In this document: positions 50,342 through 59,065 of the stretch, piece after piece
How the letters are laid out: every line of letters begins with the position of its first letter
Position numbering within the stretch: the stretch's first letter is position 1
Assembly: GCF_000010665.1 (NCBI RefSeq)
Contig: NC_012796.1
Location: 2,137,501-2,201,500 of the forward strand
Length of the DNA: 64,000 bases
Reading direction: 5' to 3'
DNA from: Solidesulfovibrio magneticus RS-1
GTDB lineage: Bacteria; Desulfobacterota; Desulfovibrionia; Desulfovibrionales; Desulfovibrionaceae
The notes under the pieces: model-generated
Told to the model about the DNA's origin: nothing
What the model saw: the letters and a program-made list of their open reading frames with translations, nothing else
Databases searched by the model: none
Made by a program: the position numbers and the translations under genes

Positions 50342-51193
50342 ATGTTGCACGCCAGGGTCGTCAAACGGCTGCCGCACTTTACCCTTGAAGCGGAAATCCG
50401 CTGCCCGGCCGGGTGCGTCACGGTCCTGACCGGGCCTTCGGGGTCGGGCAAGAGCACCTTGCTGCGGCTCTTGGCCGGCCTCGACGACCCGGACGAAGGC
50501 GTCATCGGCCTTGGCGACACCGTCTGGCGCGACACGGCGGCCGGGGTGCGGCTGCCGGCCCGGCGACGCGACATTGGCCTGGTCTTCCAGGAGTATTCGC
50601 TCTTTCCCCACATGACGTTGGCCCGAAACGTGGCCTATGCCGCCGTGGACGCCGGCTACGCCGACGAGCTGTTGGCGCTTTTTGGCATCATCCACCTGGC
50701 CGGGGCCAAGCCGGCGGCCATGTCCGGGGGCGAACGCCAGCGCGGGGCCATTTGTCAGGCCCTGGCCCGCCGGCCCCGGGCGCTGCTCCTGGACGAACCC
50801 TTCTCGGCCCTGGACGCGGCCACCCGTCTGGCCCTTCGCGCCCAGCTCCTGAAGGTGCGGGATCGCTTCGGCATCCCCATCGTCCACGTCACCCACGATC
50901 TGGCTGAAGCGGCCCAGCTTGGCGACGCCATCGTGTCCATCAATCAGGGTCGCCTGGACCCGGACTGGTTCGACCGCCAGCTCGACGTCCACCTGCGGGA
51001 GCAGGGGGCGCTGCTCGCCCGGCGCGGCATTGACTGGGCCGGCAGCGGCCCTGGGCCCATCGGCAAGGAGGGCGGCGCGACGACGGTGGGGCGTGGCGAG
51101 GAGCGGCCGGCCCGCAAGCCGACGCTGGCATCGACGGGGGGCGGGAGCCTTCCAACGCCCGGGCGTCCCCGCCGGGAAGACCAGGCTGTTTGA
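50342..51193 (+). CDS. modC: molybdate/tungstate ABC transporter ATPase
   Basis: A 283-residue ABC ATPase that energises oxyanion import. Walker A is GPSGSGKST, the Q-loop is LVFQEYSLF, the signature is MSGGERQR and Walker B is ALLLDEPFSALD, with the switch His in HVTHDLAEA. The ATPase domain ends near residue 215; the final 65 residues are Gly/Pro/Arg-rich and disordered-looking, where ModC usually has a TOBE domain for feedback by molybdate, so the regulatory domain appears to be missing. A GCGAG-type leader precedes the ATG. The binding protein and permease genes follow in the same direction. Confidence 0.9.
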   Translation: MLHARVVKRLPHFTLEAEIRCPAGCVTVLTGPSGSGKSTLLRLLAGLDDPDEGVIGLGDTVWRDTAAGVRLPARRRDIGLVFQEYSLFPHMTLARNVAYAAVDAGYADELLALFGIIHLAGAKPAAMSGGERQRGAICQALARRPRALLLDEPFSALDAATRLALRAQLLKVRDRFGIPIVHVTHDLAEAAQLGDAIVSINQGRLDPDWFDRQLDVHLREQGALLARRGIDWAGSGPGPIGKEGGATTVGRGEERPARKPTLASTGGGSLPTPGRPRREDQAV

Positions 51194-51244
51194 TGCCGTG
51201 GAAATGCGGCCCAGGCCGCGTCAAACCGTAAGGAGCAACGAACG

Positions 51245-51973
51245 ATGCGACGGATTGCCTGTCTGTGCGCGGTGTTGGCCGCGACGCTGTGCCTGGCCGT
51301 TTCGGCTTTGGCCCAAACCTTCACCGTGGCGGCCGGGGCCGGCTACAAGAAGCCGGTCACCGCCCTGGCCAAGGCCTTCGAGGCGGCCGGCGGCGTCAAG
51401 ACCGACCTCATCTTCGGCAATATGGGCCAGCTCATTCCCCAGGCCAAGACCAGCGGGGCCATCGACGTGCTGGTGGGCGAGAAGGGCTTTTTGGAAGGGG
51501 CCGGCTTGCGGTTCAGCGGAGCCGTGCCGCTTGGTCGCGGCGTGCTGGTGGTGGCCTGGCCCAAGGGCATGACCCTGGCCGCGCCGGGGGACGTGGCCAA
51601 GCCCGAGATCAAGCGCCTGGCCATGGCCGATCCGGCCAAGGCCATCTACGGCAAGGCGGCCACGGAATATCTGCAGAAAGCCGGGCTGGACAAGGCTGTG
51701 GCCGACAAACTGCTGGTGGTGGCCACCGTTCCCCAGGTGACGACCTATGTCCAAAGCGGCGAGGTGGATGCCGGATTCGTCAACCGCACCGACGTCATGG
51801 ACCTGGGCGACGCCATCGGCGGCTATCTGGAAATCGACCCGTCCCTCTACGACCCCATCGACCTGGCCGCCTTGCCCTTGGCCGACGCCAAGAATACCCA
51901 GGCCATCAAGGCTTTCGCCGCTTTCCTGGAGACTCCCCAAGCCCGGGAAATCCTCAAGAAGCACGGTTTGTAA
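51245..51973 (+). CDS. ModA-like periplasmic substrate-binding protein
   Basis: A 242-residue exported binding protein (signal peptide 1-23, cleavage near ALAQ). The pattern FTVAAGAGYKKPVTALAKAF, then IFGNMGQLIPQAKTSGAIDV, the MADPAKAIYGKAATEYLQ segment and GEVDAGFVNRTDV follow the ModA layout of domain segments, though the serines of classical ModA are largely replaced (AGAGY in place of AAASL). It sits between the ATPase and permease genes, so it is the cognate binding protein, for molybdate, tungstate or another oxyanion. GGAG lies before the ATG. It differs clearly from the ModA at 44155. Confidence 0.87.
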   Translation: MRRIACLCAVLAATLCLAVSALAQTFTVAAGAGYKKPVTALAKAFEAAGGVKTDLIFGNMGQLIPQAKTSGAIDVLVGEKGFLEGAGLRFSGAVPLGRGVLVVAWPKGMTLAAPGDVAKPEIKRLAMADPAKAIYGKAATEYLQKAGLDKAVADKLLVVATVPQVTTYVQSGEVDAGFVNRTDVMDLGDAIGGYLEIDPSLYDPIDLAALPLADAKNTQAIKAFAAFLETPQAREILKKHGL

Positions 51974-52067
51974 TGCCGCGCATCGGCATCGGCCTTGGGG
52001 CCGTCCGACCCTTGGCGGCGGCGCGGACAAGGCGCTACCGCGCTGCCCGCCGCCGGGGGGATCGGGC

Positions 52068-52757
52068 ATGATCCCGGCGACGCTTGCGGCCACGGCCGCC
52101 GACCCGGACGTGCTGTTCTCCATCCGGCTCACGCTGCGGGTCATGGCCGTGGCCGTGCCGCTGTTTTTCCTGCTTGGCGTGCCGCTGGGCTATGTACTTG
52201 GCCGGGGCCGGGGGCGCTTGGTGGCCGCCCTGGACGTGACCGTGTCGCTGCCCTTGGTGTTGCCGCCCATGGCCGTGGGCTTTTTTCTCCTGCTGCTCCT
52301 TGGCCGAAACGGTCTTTTCGGCGGGCCGTTGGGCAAAATCGCCGGTATTGAGATCATCTTCGGCTTTCCGGGATTGGTGGTGGCGGCGGTGGTGTCGGGG
52401 CTGCCGCTTATGGTGCGGCCGGTGCAGGCGGCGGTGCGGGGCGACCTCACGCGGCTCATGGAACTCTCGGCTGTGCTGGGTAAGTCTTCGGCCGAGACCT
52501 TCGTGTGGGTGGTCCTGCCCCATTGCCGCCGCAGCGTGGCCGCCGGTATGTTCCTGGCCGTGGGGAGAGCCCTGGGCGAGGTCGGGGTGAGTTTGCTCCT
52601 TGGCGGCGACATCATCGGCCGCACCAACACGGTGTCGCTGGAAATCTACAACGCCGTCTTTTCAGGCCAGTACGACCGGGCCGGTTATCTGGCCGGACTG
52701 CTCTGTCTGGTCTCCCTGGCCCTGACCTGGCTGCTCAAGCGGACCGGCCGGGGCTAA
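52068..52757 (+). CDS. modB: molybdate/tungstate ABC transporter permease
   Basis: A 229-residue inner-membrane permease with five or six hydrophobic segments (from LTLRVMAVAVPLFFLLGVPLG to AGYLAGLLCLVSLALTWLL). The EAA loop that contacts the ATPase is ELSAVLGKSSAETFVWVVLP, typical of the ModB/CysT family, and GRALGEVGVSLLLGGDI is the usual conserved loop near the C-terminus. The ATG at 52068 is chosen from the frame; GGGGGGATCGGGC lies upstream. It closes the modC/modA-like/modB unit, and a Fur-box promoter follows 56 bases downstream. Confidence 0.92.
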   Translation: MIPATLAATAADPDVLFSIRLTLRVMAVAVPLFFLLGVPLGYVLGRGRGRLVAALDVTVSLPLVLPPMAVGFFLLLLLGRNGLFGGPLGKIAGIEIIFGFPGLVVAAVVSGLPLMVRPVQAAVRGDLTRLMELSAVLGKSSAETFVWVVLPHCRRSVAAGMFLAVGRALGEVGVSLLLGGDIIGRTNTVSLEIYNAVFSGQYDRAGYLAGLLCLVSLALTWLLKRTGRG

Positions 52758-52812
52758 GGCCGCCTGACGCATTCCCGTTGTTTGCTGTTACGACATGGTG
52801 ACGCCAGAGCTT

Positions 52813-52831
52813 GACAATCATTCTCATTGTC
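52813..52831. promoter_or_regulatory. Fur box
   Basis: GACAATCATTCTCATTGTC is a close match to the consensus GATAATGATAATCATTATC and overlaps a TTGACA -35-like element (52811). It lies 30 bases before the first feoA, so iron repression by Fur is likely. Confidence 0.8.
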
Positions 52832-52860
52832 GTTACTTCTCGGACAACAAGGAGACAGGC

Positions 52861-53106
52861 ATGGCCCCGTATGGAGCGCTTTCCACTTTTCCGGCCGGTA
52901 GCCGCGTGCGCGTCGAGACGTTGTGCGACTGTCCCCGGGCGCGCGGAAGGCTGTGCGCCATGGGCATCACGCCCGGCACGGTGGTGGAAATCACTTCCTG
53001 CTGCGGCGGGCCGGTCTGTCTGCGGGCCAGGGGCGCGTGCATGACGTTGGGGCACGGCTTGGCCGAAAAGGTGTACGGCCGGCTGGACGCCGTGGCCACG
53101 GTCTGA
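52861..53106 (+). CDS. feoA: FeoA-family ferrous iron transport protein (first copy)
   Basis: An 81-residue SH3-like FeoA protein: SRVRVETLCDCPRARGRLCAMGITPGTVVEI and the closing ARGACMTLGHGLAEKVY. FeoA proteins are small cytoplasmic partners of the iron permease FeoB. It has additional Cys pairs (CDC, CC) not usual for the family, so it may bind metal. The Fur box and promoter lie directly upstream, and AAGGAG precedes the ATG. A second FeoA gene follows after 22 bases. Confidence 0.9.
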   Translation: MAPYGALSTFPAGSRVRVETLCDCPRARGRLCAMGITPGTVVEITSCCGGPVCLRARGACMTLGHGLAEKVYGRLDAVATV

Positions 53107-53128
53107 AAGGCCGGGAGAACGTCAGCAC

Positions 53129-53371
53129 ATGGAGCAGGAAACGATCATCGGCATGCGCCAGTTGCAGGTCGGCCAGAAGGCCCGCATCGTCAGCGTGGGC
53201 GCTTCGGGAGAGATGGGACGCCGCATCCGCGACATGGGGCTGGTGCCCGGCACGGAAGTCGCCATCATCGGCCGCGCGCCGTTGCGCGACCCGGTGGCCC
53301 TTCGCCTCAAGGCCTTCACCCTGACCCTGCGCAACAGCGAGGCTGACCACATTACCGTGTCGCCGCTGTAG
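53129..53371 (+). CDS. feoA2: FeoA-family ferrous iron transport protein (second copy)
   Basis: An 80-residue FeoA protein, closer to the family norm: MRQLQVGQKARIVSVGASGEMGRRIRDMGLVPGTEVAI and DPVALRLKAFTLTLRNSEADHITV. It differs from the first copy, so the two are not recent duplicates. It is presumably co-transcribed from the Fur-box promoter. A terminator follows the gene, and no feoB lies in the window, although feoA pairs normally precede feoB in these bacteria. Confidence 0.92.
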   Translation: MEQETIIGMRQLQVGQKARIVSVGASGEMGRRIRDMGLVPGTEVAIIGRAPLRDPVALRLKAFTLTLRNSEADHITVSPL

Positions 53372-53402
53372 GGTTTTTCGACGTACACTTGCGTCATTGG
53401 CC

Positions 53403-53430
53403 GGTCGCCCTTGGGCGGCCTTTTTGTTTT
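53403..53430 (+). terminator. rho-independent terminator after feoA2
   Basis: GGTCGCCC and GGGCGGCC pair (one G-T) around a tight loop and run into TTTTTGTTTT, separating the feoA pair from the next gene. Confidence 0.75.
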
Positions 53431-53535
53431 CGGCCGGGGCCGCCTGCGGCGTCTTGCCTGCGGGATAATGTCGGGGTATGGCCTGCCGGACGGGGACAGG
53501 GTCCCGGAAAGGGCCGCATCCCCCGGGAGGAAACC

Positions 53536-53997
53536 ATGGCGGACCAAGATATTGCCGGAAAGGCCGGGGAGCATTTTGCCGCCGGCTGCAACTGCGCCCA
53601 GGCGGTGTTACGCTGCTTTGCCGACCAGTATGGCCTCGACGCCGACACGGCCGTGCGTCTGGCCACGGGGTTTGGCGTGGGCATGGGGCGCGGCGGGGCC
53701 TGCGGCGCGGTTTCCGGCGCGGTGATGGTGCTGGGGTTGGCCGGGGGCGGCGGCGGGCCGGACGGCGCGGCGGCCAAGGCCGCCACCTATGCCCGGGCTC
53801 GGGAATTTTACGACCGCTTTCTGGAACGCCATGGGTCGCTTATCTGCCGCGACCTCATGGAGCTTGATCCTTCGACCCCCGACGGCCTGGAGCAGGCCCG
53901 GCGCGAAGGGCGTTTTACCGCCCGGTGCAGCCGCTATGTGGGCGACGCCGCCGCCATTGTCTCGGCCATGATCGAGAGCCTGCCGCCGCGCGTCTGA
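53536..53997 (+). CDS. C_GCAxxG_C_C family redox protein
   Basis: A 153-residue protein of the C_GCAxxG_C_C family: FAAGCNCAQAVLRCFADQYG at the start, GMGRGGACGAVSGAVMVLG in the centre, SLICRDLM and a late TARCSRYVGDAAAI. The four conserved Cys sites suggest a metal or redox centre; the family occurs mainly in anaerobes and is of unknown function. The start has GGAGG upstream. No obvious partner adjoins; it lies next to the feoA pair but behind a terminator. A bidirectional terminator follows it. Confidence 0.88.
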   Translation: MADQDIAGKAGEHFAAGCNCAQAVLRCFADQYGLDADTAVRLATGFGVGMGRGGACGAVSGAVMVLGLAGGGGGPDGAAAKAATYARAREFYDRFLERHGSLICRDLMELDPSTPDGLEQARREGRFTARCSRYVGDAAAIVSAMIESLPPRV

Positions 53998-54049
53998 CGC
54001 CCGAGGACTTCATCTTCCATTACGGCTCAAGCGGGGCATGAACAATCGA

Positions 54050-54085
54050 AAAAGCCCCCGCGTTGCCTTGGCAGCGCGGGGGCTT
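54050..54085. terminator. bidirectional terminator
   Basis: AAAGCCCCCGCG and CGCGGGGGCTTT form a long stem between the convergent redox-protein and chemoreceptor genes, with A/T-rich flanks on both sides. Confidence 0.85.
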
Positions 54086-54108
54086 TGTGATTGTGCGAAA
54101 CGACCGAC

Positions 54109-56142
54109 CTAGAAGCGTTCGAAGTCGCTGTCGTCGGCGTCATTGCCCAGATTCGCCTTGGTGGCAGCAGGGCGGGCAGGCCGAATGACCGGACGGGACG
54201 ACTTGCGGCCGGAGGCCAGGGCCTTGGGGGCGCTGGGTCGGCGGGTCATGGTGTCAAGGCGGAAGTAAGCCACGGTGTCCTGGAGCTGCAGGGCCTGGCT
54301 CGACAGTTCCTGGGCGGTGGAAGCCATTTCCTCGGAGGCCGAAGCGTTTTGCTGCACGACCTGATCGAGCTGCTGGATGGCCCGGTTGACCTGCTCGGCT
54401 CCGGAATTTTGCTCCACGCTTGAGGCCGTGATTTCCTGGATGAGTTCGGTGGTGCGCTGGATGTCCGGCACGATGCGGGCCAGCAGTTCGCCGGCCTTTT
54501 CGGCGATCTGCACGCTGGACGAGGACAGTTCGCTGATTTCCCCGGCCGCGTTGCCGCTGCGTTCGGCCAGCTTGCGCACTTCGGCCGCGACCACGGCGAA
54601 GCCCTTGCCGTGCTCGCCGGCCCGGGCCGCCTCGATGGCGGCATTAAGGGCCAGCAGGTTGGTCTGGCGGGCGATTTCCTCGATGATGCCGATTTTTTCG
54701 GCGATCTGCTTCATGGCGCCCACGGTCTTGGCCACGGCTTCGCCGCCGTTTTGGGCGTCGGAGGCGGTCTTGAGCGCCATCTGTTCGGTCTGCTTGGCGT
54801 TGTCGGCGTTCTGGCGGATATTGGCGGCCATTTCTTCCATGGACGAAGAGATTTCTTCGACGCTGGCCGCCTGTTCGGTGGCGCCCTGGGACAGGCTCTG
54901 GGTGGTGGCCGAAAGCTCTTCGGAACCCGAGGCCACGTTTTCCGCCCCGGACTGCACCTGGCCGACCACTTCGCGCAGCTTTTCGATCATGTGGCGCAGG
55001 GCCTTGGCCAGATCGCCGATCTCGTCTTTCTGGTCGATCTCGATGCGCTGGTTGAGGTCGCCGGCAGCCAGGCCTTCGGCGGCGCGCACGCCCAGGAGAA
55101 TGGGACGCGTGATCATGCGAGAGATGACGATGCCCAGGAGCAGCGCCATCACCACGCCAAAGCCGATGCCGACGATGGCGATCATCCTGGCCTTGGCGGC
55201 GGCGGCTTCGCCTTCGGCCTGGCTCTTTTCGGCGTCGGCCACGGATAGGGTCATGAGCCGGTCAAGGAGCTCGAAGCAGCGGATCTGCTTGTCGCGCACC
55301 GTGACCATGGCGTCCTGGCGCATCCGGGCATAGATTTCCTCGACACGCCCCACTTCGTCGGCCATGAGATTGAACTGGGCCACGGTCTGTTCCACGGGTT
55401 CGTGGATATCCGTGCGGACAAGGGTCAGCATCTCTTCTTTGGGAGCGTTTTTGGCGGCCATTTCCTTGAGGCGGGCCACGCCGCGATGCAGTTTTTCGTG
55501 CACTTGGCGCAAATCCTGGATAGCCTTTTTGAAGACCGGGTTATTGATGTTGCGCCCGGTCGAGGCCATCCATTGCCCGAAATTGCACTGCTCGGGGTTG
55601 TCGCCGCCGGCCAGGGGCTTGCCGGACAAGGCTAGGCCGTAGGCGTCGTCGAGCAGTTTGTAGTGGTCGCCGCGAAATAAATAGATCTTCTGGCGCAGGA
55701 CCGCAGGGTCGTCTATATCGGTCTTGTCCCACTGTTTGGCCAGCTCGAAGGTTTCGTTGTTGATTTTGACCCATTCCTGCCAGGCCGGGCCGAATTCCCG
55801 CCACAGGCGTTCGGCTTCGGGGGATTTGGGTAGTTTATCATATTCATCCCAGGACTTGCGGTAGGTGTCGCGCACCCGGGCGATATTTTCATACTGCCGA
55901 TCCCGGTCTTTCTGGTCGAGTCCGGGAATGAGCAGGCTGCGCTGCGCCACCCGGACGGTCTCGCCGGCGATCTTGATCAGCTGCAGATCGCGCACGGTGG
56001 GCAGGCTGACGTCGGTGACGGTTTGCAGGTGGCTGGTCACATTGGACAGACCCGACAAGCCGACCAGACCGACAATAAGGGTGATGGCCGCCGTGACGAG
56101 AAAACCGCCGACCAGTTTGACCCCGAGCTTCAAGTTGCGCAT
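54109..56142 (-). CDS. methyl-accepting chemotaxis protein with periplasmic CZB-like motif
   Basis: A 677-residue chemoreceptor. TM1 is about residues 9-30 and TM2 about 310-335 ([22 protein letters not shown]), followed by HAMP and the kinase-control tip [41 protein letters not shown]. The periplasmic region is four-helix-like, and carries near residues 155-225 a pattern resembling the zinc-binding CZB domain: [15 protein letters not shown] and VHEKLH (His, Cys, His, His). CZB domains are usually cytoplasmic, so this is an unusual placement. ATG 56142 has GGAG 9 bases upstream. The tail contains Arg/Lys-rich residues, no CheR pentapeptide. Confidence 0.93.
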   Translation of the reverse strand: MRNLKLGVKLVGGFLVTAAITLIVGLVGLSGLSNVTSHLQTVTDVSLPTVRDLQLIKIAGETVRVAQRSLLIPGLDQKDRDRQYENIARVRDTYRKSWDEYDKLPKSPEAERLWREFGPAWQEWVKINNETFELAKQWDKTDIDDPAVLRQKIYLFRGDHYKLLDDAYGLALSGKPLAGGDNPEQCNFGQWMASTGRNINNPVFKKAIQDLRQVHEKLHRGVARLKEMAAKNAPKEEMLTLVRTDIHEPVEQTVAQFNLMADEVGRVEEIYARMRQDAMVTVRDKQIRCFELLDRLMTLSVADAEKSQAEGEAAAAKARMIAIVGIGFGVVMALLLGIVISRMITRPILLGVRAAEGLAAGDLNQRIEIDQKDEIGDLAKALRHMIEKLREVVGQVQSGAENVASGSEELSATTQSLSQGATEQAASVEEISSSMEEMAANIRQNADNAKQTEQMALKTASDAQNGGEAVAKTVGAMKQIAEKIGIIEEIARQTNLLALNAAIEAARAGEHGKGFAVVAAEVRKLAERSGNAAGEISELSSSSVQIAEKAGELLARIVPDIQRTTELIQEITASSVEQNSGAEQVNRAIQQLDQVVQQNASASEEMASTAQELSSQALQLQDTVAYFRLDTMTRRPSAPKALASGRKSSRPVIRPARPAATKANLGNDADDSDFERF

Positions 56143-56225
56143 GTAACAATCTCCTGCGGTTCCGTCTTGCTTGTTGCCGTATCGACGAAACAAGACATTT
56201 CCCTAAGGGGGCGCGGGAAGATTTG

Positions 56226-56930
56226 TCAAACGGTTCGGCTTGGCTCGGGGGCGGGCGTTCCATTGTCGGCCGCCAGCCTGCCGTCGGCGATTTCCACCAG
56301 ACGACCGGCCATGCGGGCGTAGAGCGGTTCGTGGGTGACCAGCACCACGGTGAGGCCTTCCTTGTTGAGGTCCGACAGGATGTCCATGATCTGACGGCCG
56401 GTGCCGCCGTCCAAGCTGCCGGTGGGTTCGTCGGCGAAAAGGGCCCGGGGCCGGGTGACCAGGGCCCGGGCGATGGCCACCCGCTGTTGTTCGCCGCCGG
56501 AGAGGTTGCCCGGCAGGCGCTCAGCCTTGTCGGCAAGGCCGACCCGCTCCAGGCATTCCAGGGCAAAGGCTTTGCGCGCGGCGTCCACCGGCCGCCAACC
56601 CGAGAGAAAGGGGGTTAGCACGTTTTCGAAGGCGGTGAGGTAGGGGAGCAGGTGGTGCATCTGGAAGACCATGGAGAAGTCCGTGGCCCGCAGTTTGTCG
56701 CGCTCCCGGGCGGACAGGGCGGCCAGGTCGCGGCCTTCGTAGAGCACCTGACCGCTGTCCGGGGTGAGCAGGCTGGAGAGGATGTTGAGCAGGGTGGATT
56801 TGCCCGAGCCTGACCGGCCGACCACAGCCACGAATTCGCCGGCCGTGACGGAAAGCGACACGCCGCGCAGGGCCGGGGCGTTGCCGGTCTCGCCGGCGAA
56901 AGTCTTGACGATGTCCTTGGCGACTAGCAT
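56226..56930 (-). CDS. ABC transporter ATPase (LolD/MacB class)
   Basis: A 234-residue ATPase of the LolD/MacB group. Walker A is GRSGSGKST, the signature is [15 protein letters not shown], Walker B is [12 protein letters not shown] and the switch His is LVTHEP. It partners the FtsX/MacB-like permease gene directly upstream (68 bases, with a REP-like repeat between them). With the DUF2318 protein further upstream, it forms a three-gene set known from iron-uptake loci of other bacteria, where the ABC pair of this class acts on periplasmic iron handling. The direction of transport is not established. Confidence 0.9.
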   Translation of the reverse strand: MLVAKDIVKTFAGETGNAPALRGVSLSVTAGEFVAVVGRSGSGKSTLLNILSSLLTPDSGQVLYEGRDLAALSARERDKLRATDFSMVFQMHHLLPYLTAFENVLTPFLSGWRPVDAARKAFALECLERVGLADKAERLPGNLSGGEQQRVAIARALVTRPRALFADEPTGSLDGGTGRQIMDILSDLNKEGLTVVLVTHEPLYARMAGRLVEIADGRLAADNGTPAPEPSRTV

Positions 56931-56946
56931 TAGTGTTTTCCTTGAT

Positions 56947-56985
56947 GGGGGGTCCGGGGGCCTCAGGCCCCCGGCCGCCGGAGGC
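56947..56985. repeat. 39-bp REP-like palindromic repeat, copy 2
   Basis: CCGGGGGCC TCA GGCCCCCGG is the palindromic centre. It matches 41745-41783 at 37 of 39 positions; both differences keep the stem paired. It lies between the permease and ATPase genes of one operon. Confidence 0.65.
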
Positions 56986-56998
56986 TCTTGCTTTTGGG

Positions 56999-58165
56999 CT
57001 ACAACATCACCAGCGCCTGGGACGGCTCGATGCGGGAGGCGGCCAGGGCCGGGGGCAGCGAGGCCAGGCTGGTCAGGGCGGCCACGCCCACGAACACCAG
57101 GGCGAACTGCAGGGGATCGAATGTGGGCGCGGCCTGTTCGCCCAGGTCAAGTAGCGCCATGAGCCGGCCGCTGGCGGCAAAGCCTGCCGCCTGGCCGATG
57201 ACCGCCGCCGTGGCCCCGAGGAGCAGCGCCTCCAGATGCATGAGCAGGAACACCGAACCCTTGGAGAATCCCAGGGCCCGCAGCAGGCCGATCTCGTTTT
57301 TGCGCTCGTTGACCGAGGAGAAGATCGACAGGCCGATCATGACGCAGGCCGTGAGCAGGATGACGCCGGACACGGCAAAGGCCAGATGTTTGACGAAATC
57401 CACGGTCATCATCCGGCTTTTGACCACCTGTTGCATGGCCTTGACCTCGGCTCCGGGCAGATTTGCGCCGATTTGGGCCGTGATCTCCTCGATGGGGCAG
57501 CCGGCGCACAGGGCCGCCACTTCGACGAAGTGGATGCGGTTGACCTTGCCGGCGGCGGCCTGCAAGGCGTGGAGATCGGCGAAAAGGAGCTTGTCGTCCT
57601 CGGAGCCGGTGGGGCCAAGGACGCCGGCCACGGTGAAGTCGCGCCCTTCCAGGGTCACGACGGACCCCGGGGCGAGGTTCAGGCGGGCCGCCGCCTCGCT
57701 GCCGGCCAGCAGGCCGAAGGAATCCAGGGAGAGCGTGCCGGCTTCGGTGAACCAGTGGCTTTTGATCTGGCGTTCCTGCTCGAAATCCACGCCGATGACG
57801 CCGACCGGCGTGTCGGCCACCCGGGCCAGCAGCACGAACTTTGGGGCCACGGCGCTTAAGCGGTCCTTGTGGTGGATACCGGAAATGGCGGCCAGGGTCT
57901 CGTCTTCCTTGAAATACTTGATGTCCACCGAGACGTCGCCCAGGGCCATGCCGCCGTAGCCCACCGACAGCGTTTCGGTTTTTGGGCTGACCAGGATGTT
58001 GGCCCCGTAGGCGGCGAGCTTGGATTCCAGGCTCTCGCCCACGGCCTTGGACAATTCGACCAGGGCCGTCACCGAGGCCACGCCCACGGCGAAGACCACG
58101 GCCGTCAGCAGGCTTCTTGCCAGTTTACGGCGTAAATTGCGCAGCGGAATGGTCAGGATGTTCAC
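56999..58165 (-). CDS. ABC transporter permease (FtsX/MacB class)
   Basis: A 388-residue permease: one N-terminal helix (LLTAVVFAVGVASVTALVEL), a large periplasmic MacB-PCD-like domain (residues 45-255) with Cys residues (ALCAGCPIEE) that may bind metal, and three C-terminal helices, including the FtsX-type NERKNEIGLLRALGFSKGSVFLL motif. Start is GTG 58165, chosen for the GAGG 4 bases upstream; the frame continues upstream to ATG 58231 without ribosome site. It is the partner of the ATPase downstream and follows the DUF2318 gene. Confidence 0.9.
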   Translation of the reverse strand: MNILTIPLRNLRRKLARSLLTAVVFAVGVASVTALVELSKAVGESLESKLAAYGANILVSPKTETLSVGYGGMALGDVSVDIKYFKEDETLAAISGIHHKDRLSAVAPKFVLLARVADTPVGVIGVDFEQERQIKSHWFTEAGTLSLDSFGLLAGSEAAARLNLAPGSVVTLEGRDFTVAGVLGPTGSEDDKLLFADLHALQAAAGKVNRIHFVEVAALCAGCPIEEITAQIGANLPGAEVKAMQQVVKSRMMTVDFVKHLAFAVSGVILLTACVMIGLSIFSSVNERKNEIGLLRALGFSKGSVFLLMHLEALLLGATAAVIGQAAGFAASGRLMALLDLGEQAAPTFDPLQFALVFVGVAALTSLASLPPALAASRIEPSQALVML

Positions 58166-58272
58166 GGTTCCTCGCTGGGTGTGGTGTTGCCGGCGGCCCA
58201 TGGCCGTTTGGTTGCGGGAACGTTCCCCCAATGCGCGCCGGGCCGAGTGTCGCGTCTAGGAAAAGCGCTTAG

Positions 58273-58290
58273 GGCGTTTCGCGGACAACA
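58273..58290. repeat. 18-bp dispersed repeat, copy 2
   Basis: GGCGTTTCGCGGACAACA, identical to 2653-2670. It lies between the DUF2318 and permease genes. Confidence 0.4.
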
Positions 58291-58308
58291 GGCTATCACC
58301 ATTATTTT

Positions 58309-58335
58309 CTTCAAAATACTTCCGTATTTTTGAAG
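58309..58335 (-). terminator. AT-rich hairpin after the DUF2318 gene
   Basis: CTTCAAAATAC pairs with GTATTTTTGAAG (one bulge) around TTCC. Read on the minus strand it is followed by AAAATAATGG, so it lacks a T-tract; it could stabilise the mRNA end or lower expression of the downstream ABC genes. Confidence 0.4.
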
Positions 58336-58346
58336 GGCCGTGCCGT

Positions 58347-58817
58347 CTAGAAGTAAGCCGCTCCGGCGGCGAGATCGGCCATTTTGATGCGCACGGATTC
58401 GCCTGCGACCTCCGAGGCCAGGGGCGAAGGGTTGCAGCCGCCGCGCTGGTCGCCCACCATGTTCATGTGGAAGCGCCGGCCGCAGTTGATGCAGAGCATG
58501 AAGTCGCCTTCCTGACGGTAGCCTTTTTTCTCGGGATAACACACGTCGCAGGCGTCCAGGGCGGTGCGCACCCGGCCGTCCTTGGTTTTGACGGCGAAAA
58601 AGCGCACTTCCTTGCCGGCGGCGTCCACAGCGTAAAAGTGGGCCTTGCCGTCGGTTAGATCGGCCACTGGAAAGGAAACGACGCCATCGGCCGGCTTGAG
58701 GCTGGTCGGGCCGGACGAAAAGCCAAGCAGGGCATGGCCGGGGCCGGCGGCGACAAACAGAACGGCCAGACAGGCCAGAGCTACGGGCAGCAGGCGTTTG
58801 GGGGCGGAGAAGGGCAT
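58347..58817 (-). CDS. DUF2318 exported metal-binding protein
   Basis: A 156-residue exported protein. The signal peptide or anchor is residues 8-29 (LLPVALACLAVLFVAAG). The mature domain has the DUF2318 signature ACDVCYPEKKGYRQEGDFMLCINCGRRF and GGCNPSPL, with four or five Cys for a metal site. Proteins of this family sit in iron-transport loci with MacB-type ABC genes; here the permease and ATPase genes follow on the same strand, so it is probably the metal-handling component. The ATG has AAGGA upstream. Confidence 0.9.
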   Translation of the reverse strand: MPFSAPKRLLPVALACLAVLFVAAGPGHALLGFSSGPTSLKPADGVVSFPVADLTDGKAHFYAVDAAGKEVRFFAVKTKDGRVRTALDACDVCYPEKKGYRQEGDFMLCINCGRRFHMNMVGDQRGGCNPSPLASEVAGESVRIKMADLAAGAAYF

Positions 58818-59065
58818 AGGGGGTTCCTTTGGCTGACAAGCGTAGTGGGGGAGCCGGAAAAGGCTACAAGTGCGGTCGGAATTTAAGCAATGCCCGTGCC
58901 AGGGGTGGGCCGTCCCGACCGCTGTCTAGCCCGGTTCGGCCGGAAGTCGTGTTTGGAACGGGGGATGCAGACGTTGGGGACAGACGCCGGCCGGCAGCTT
59001 GGCCATTGCCCAGGCGTCGCTTTTCTAGACAGTAGCCCCTTAGGTGTGTATAGAATGTATGCAAC

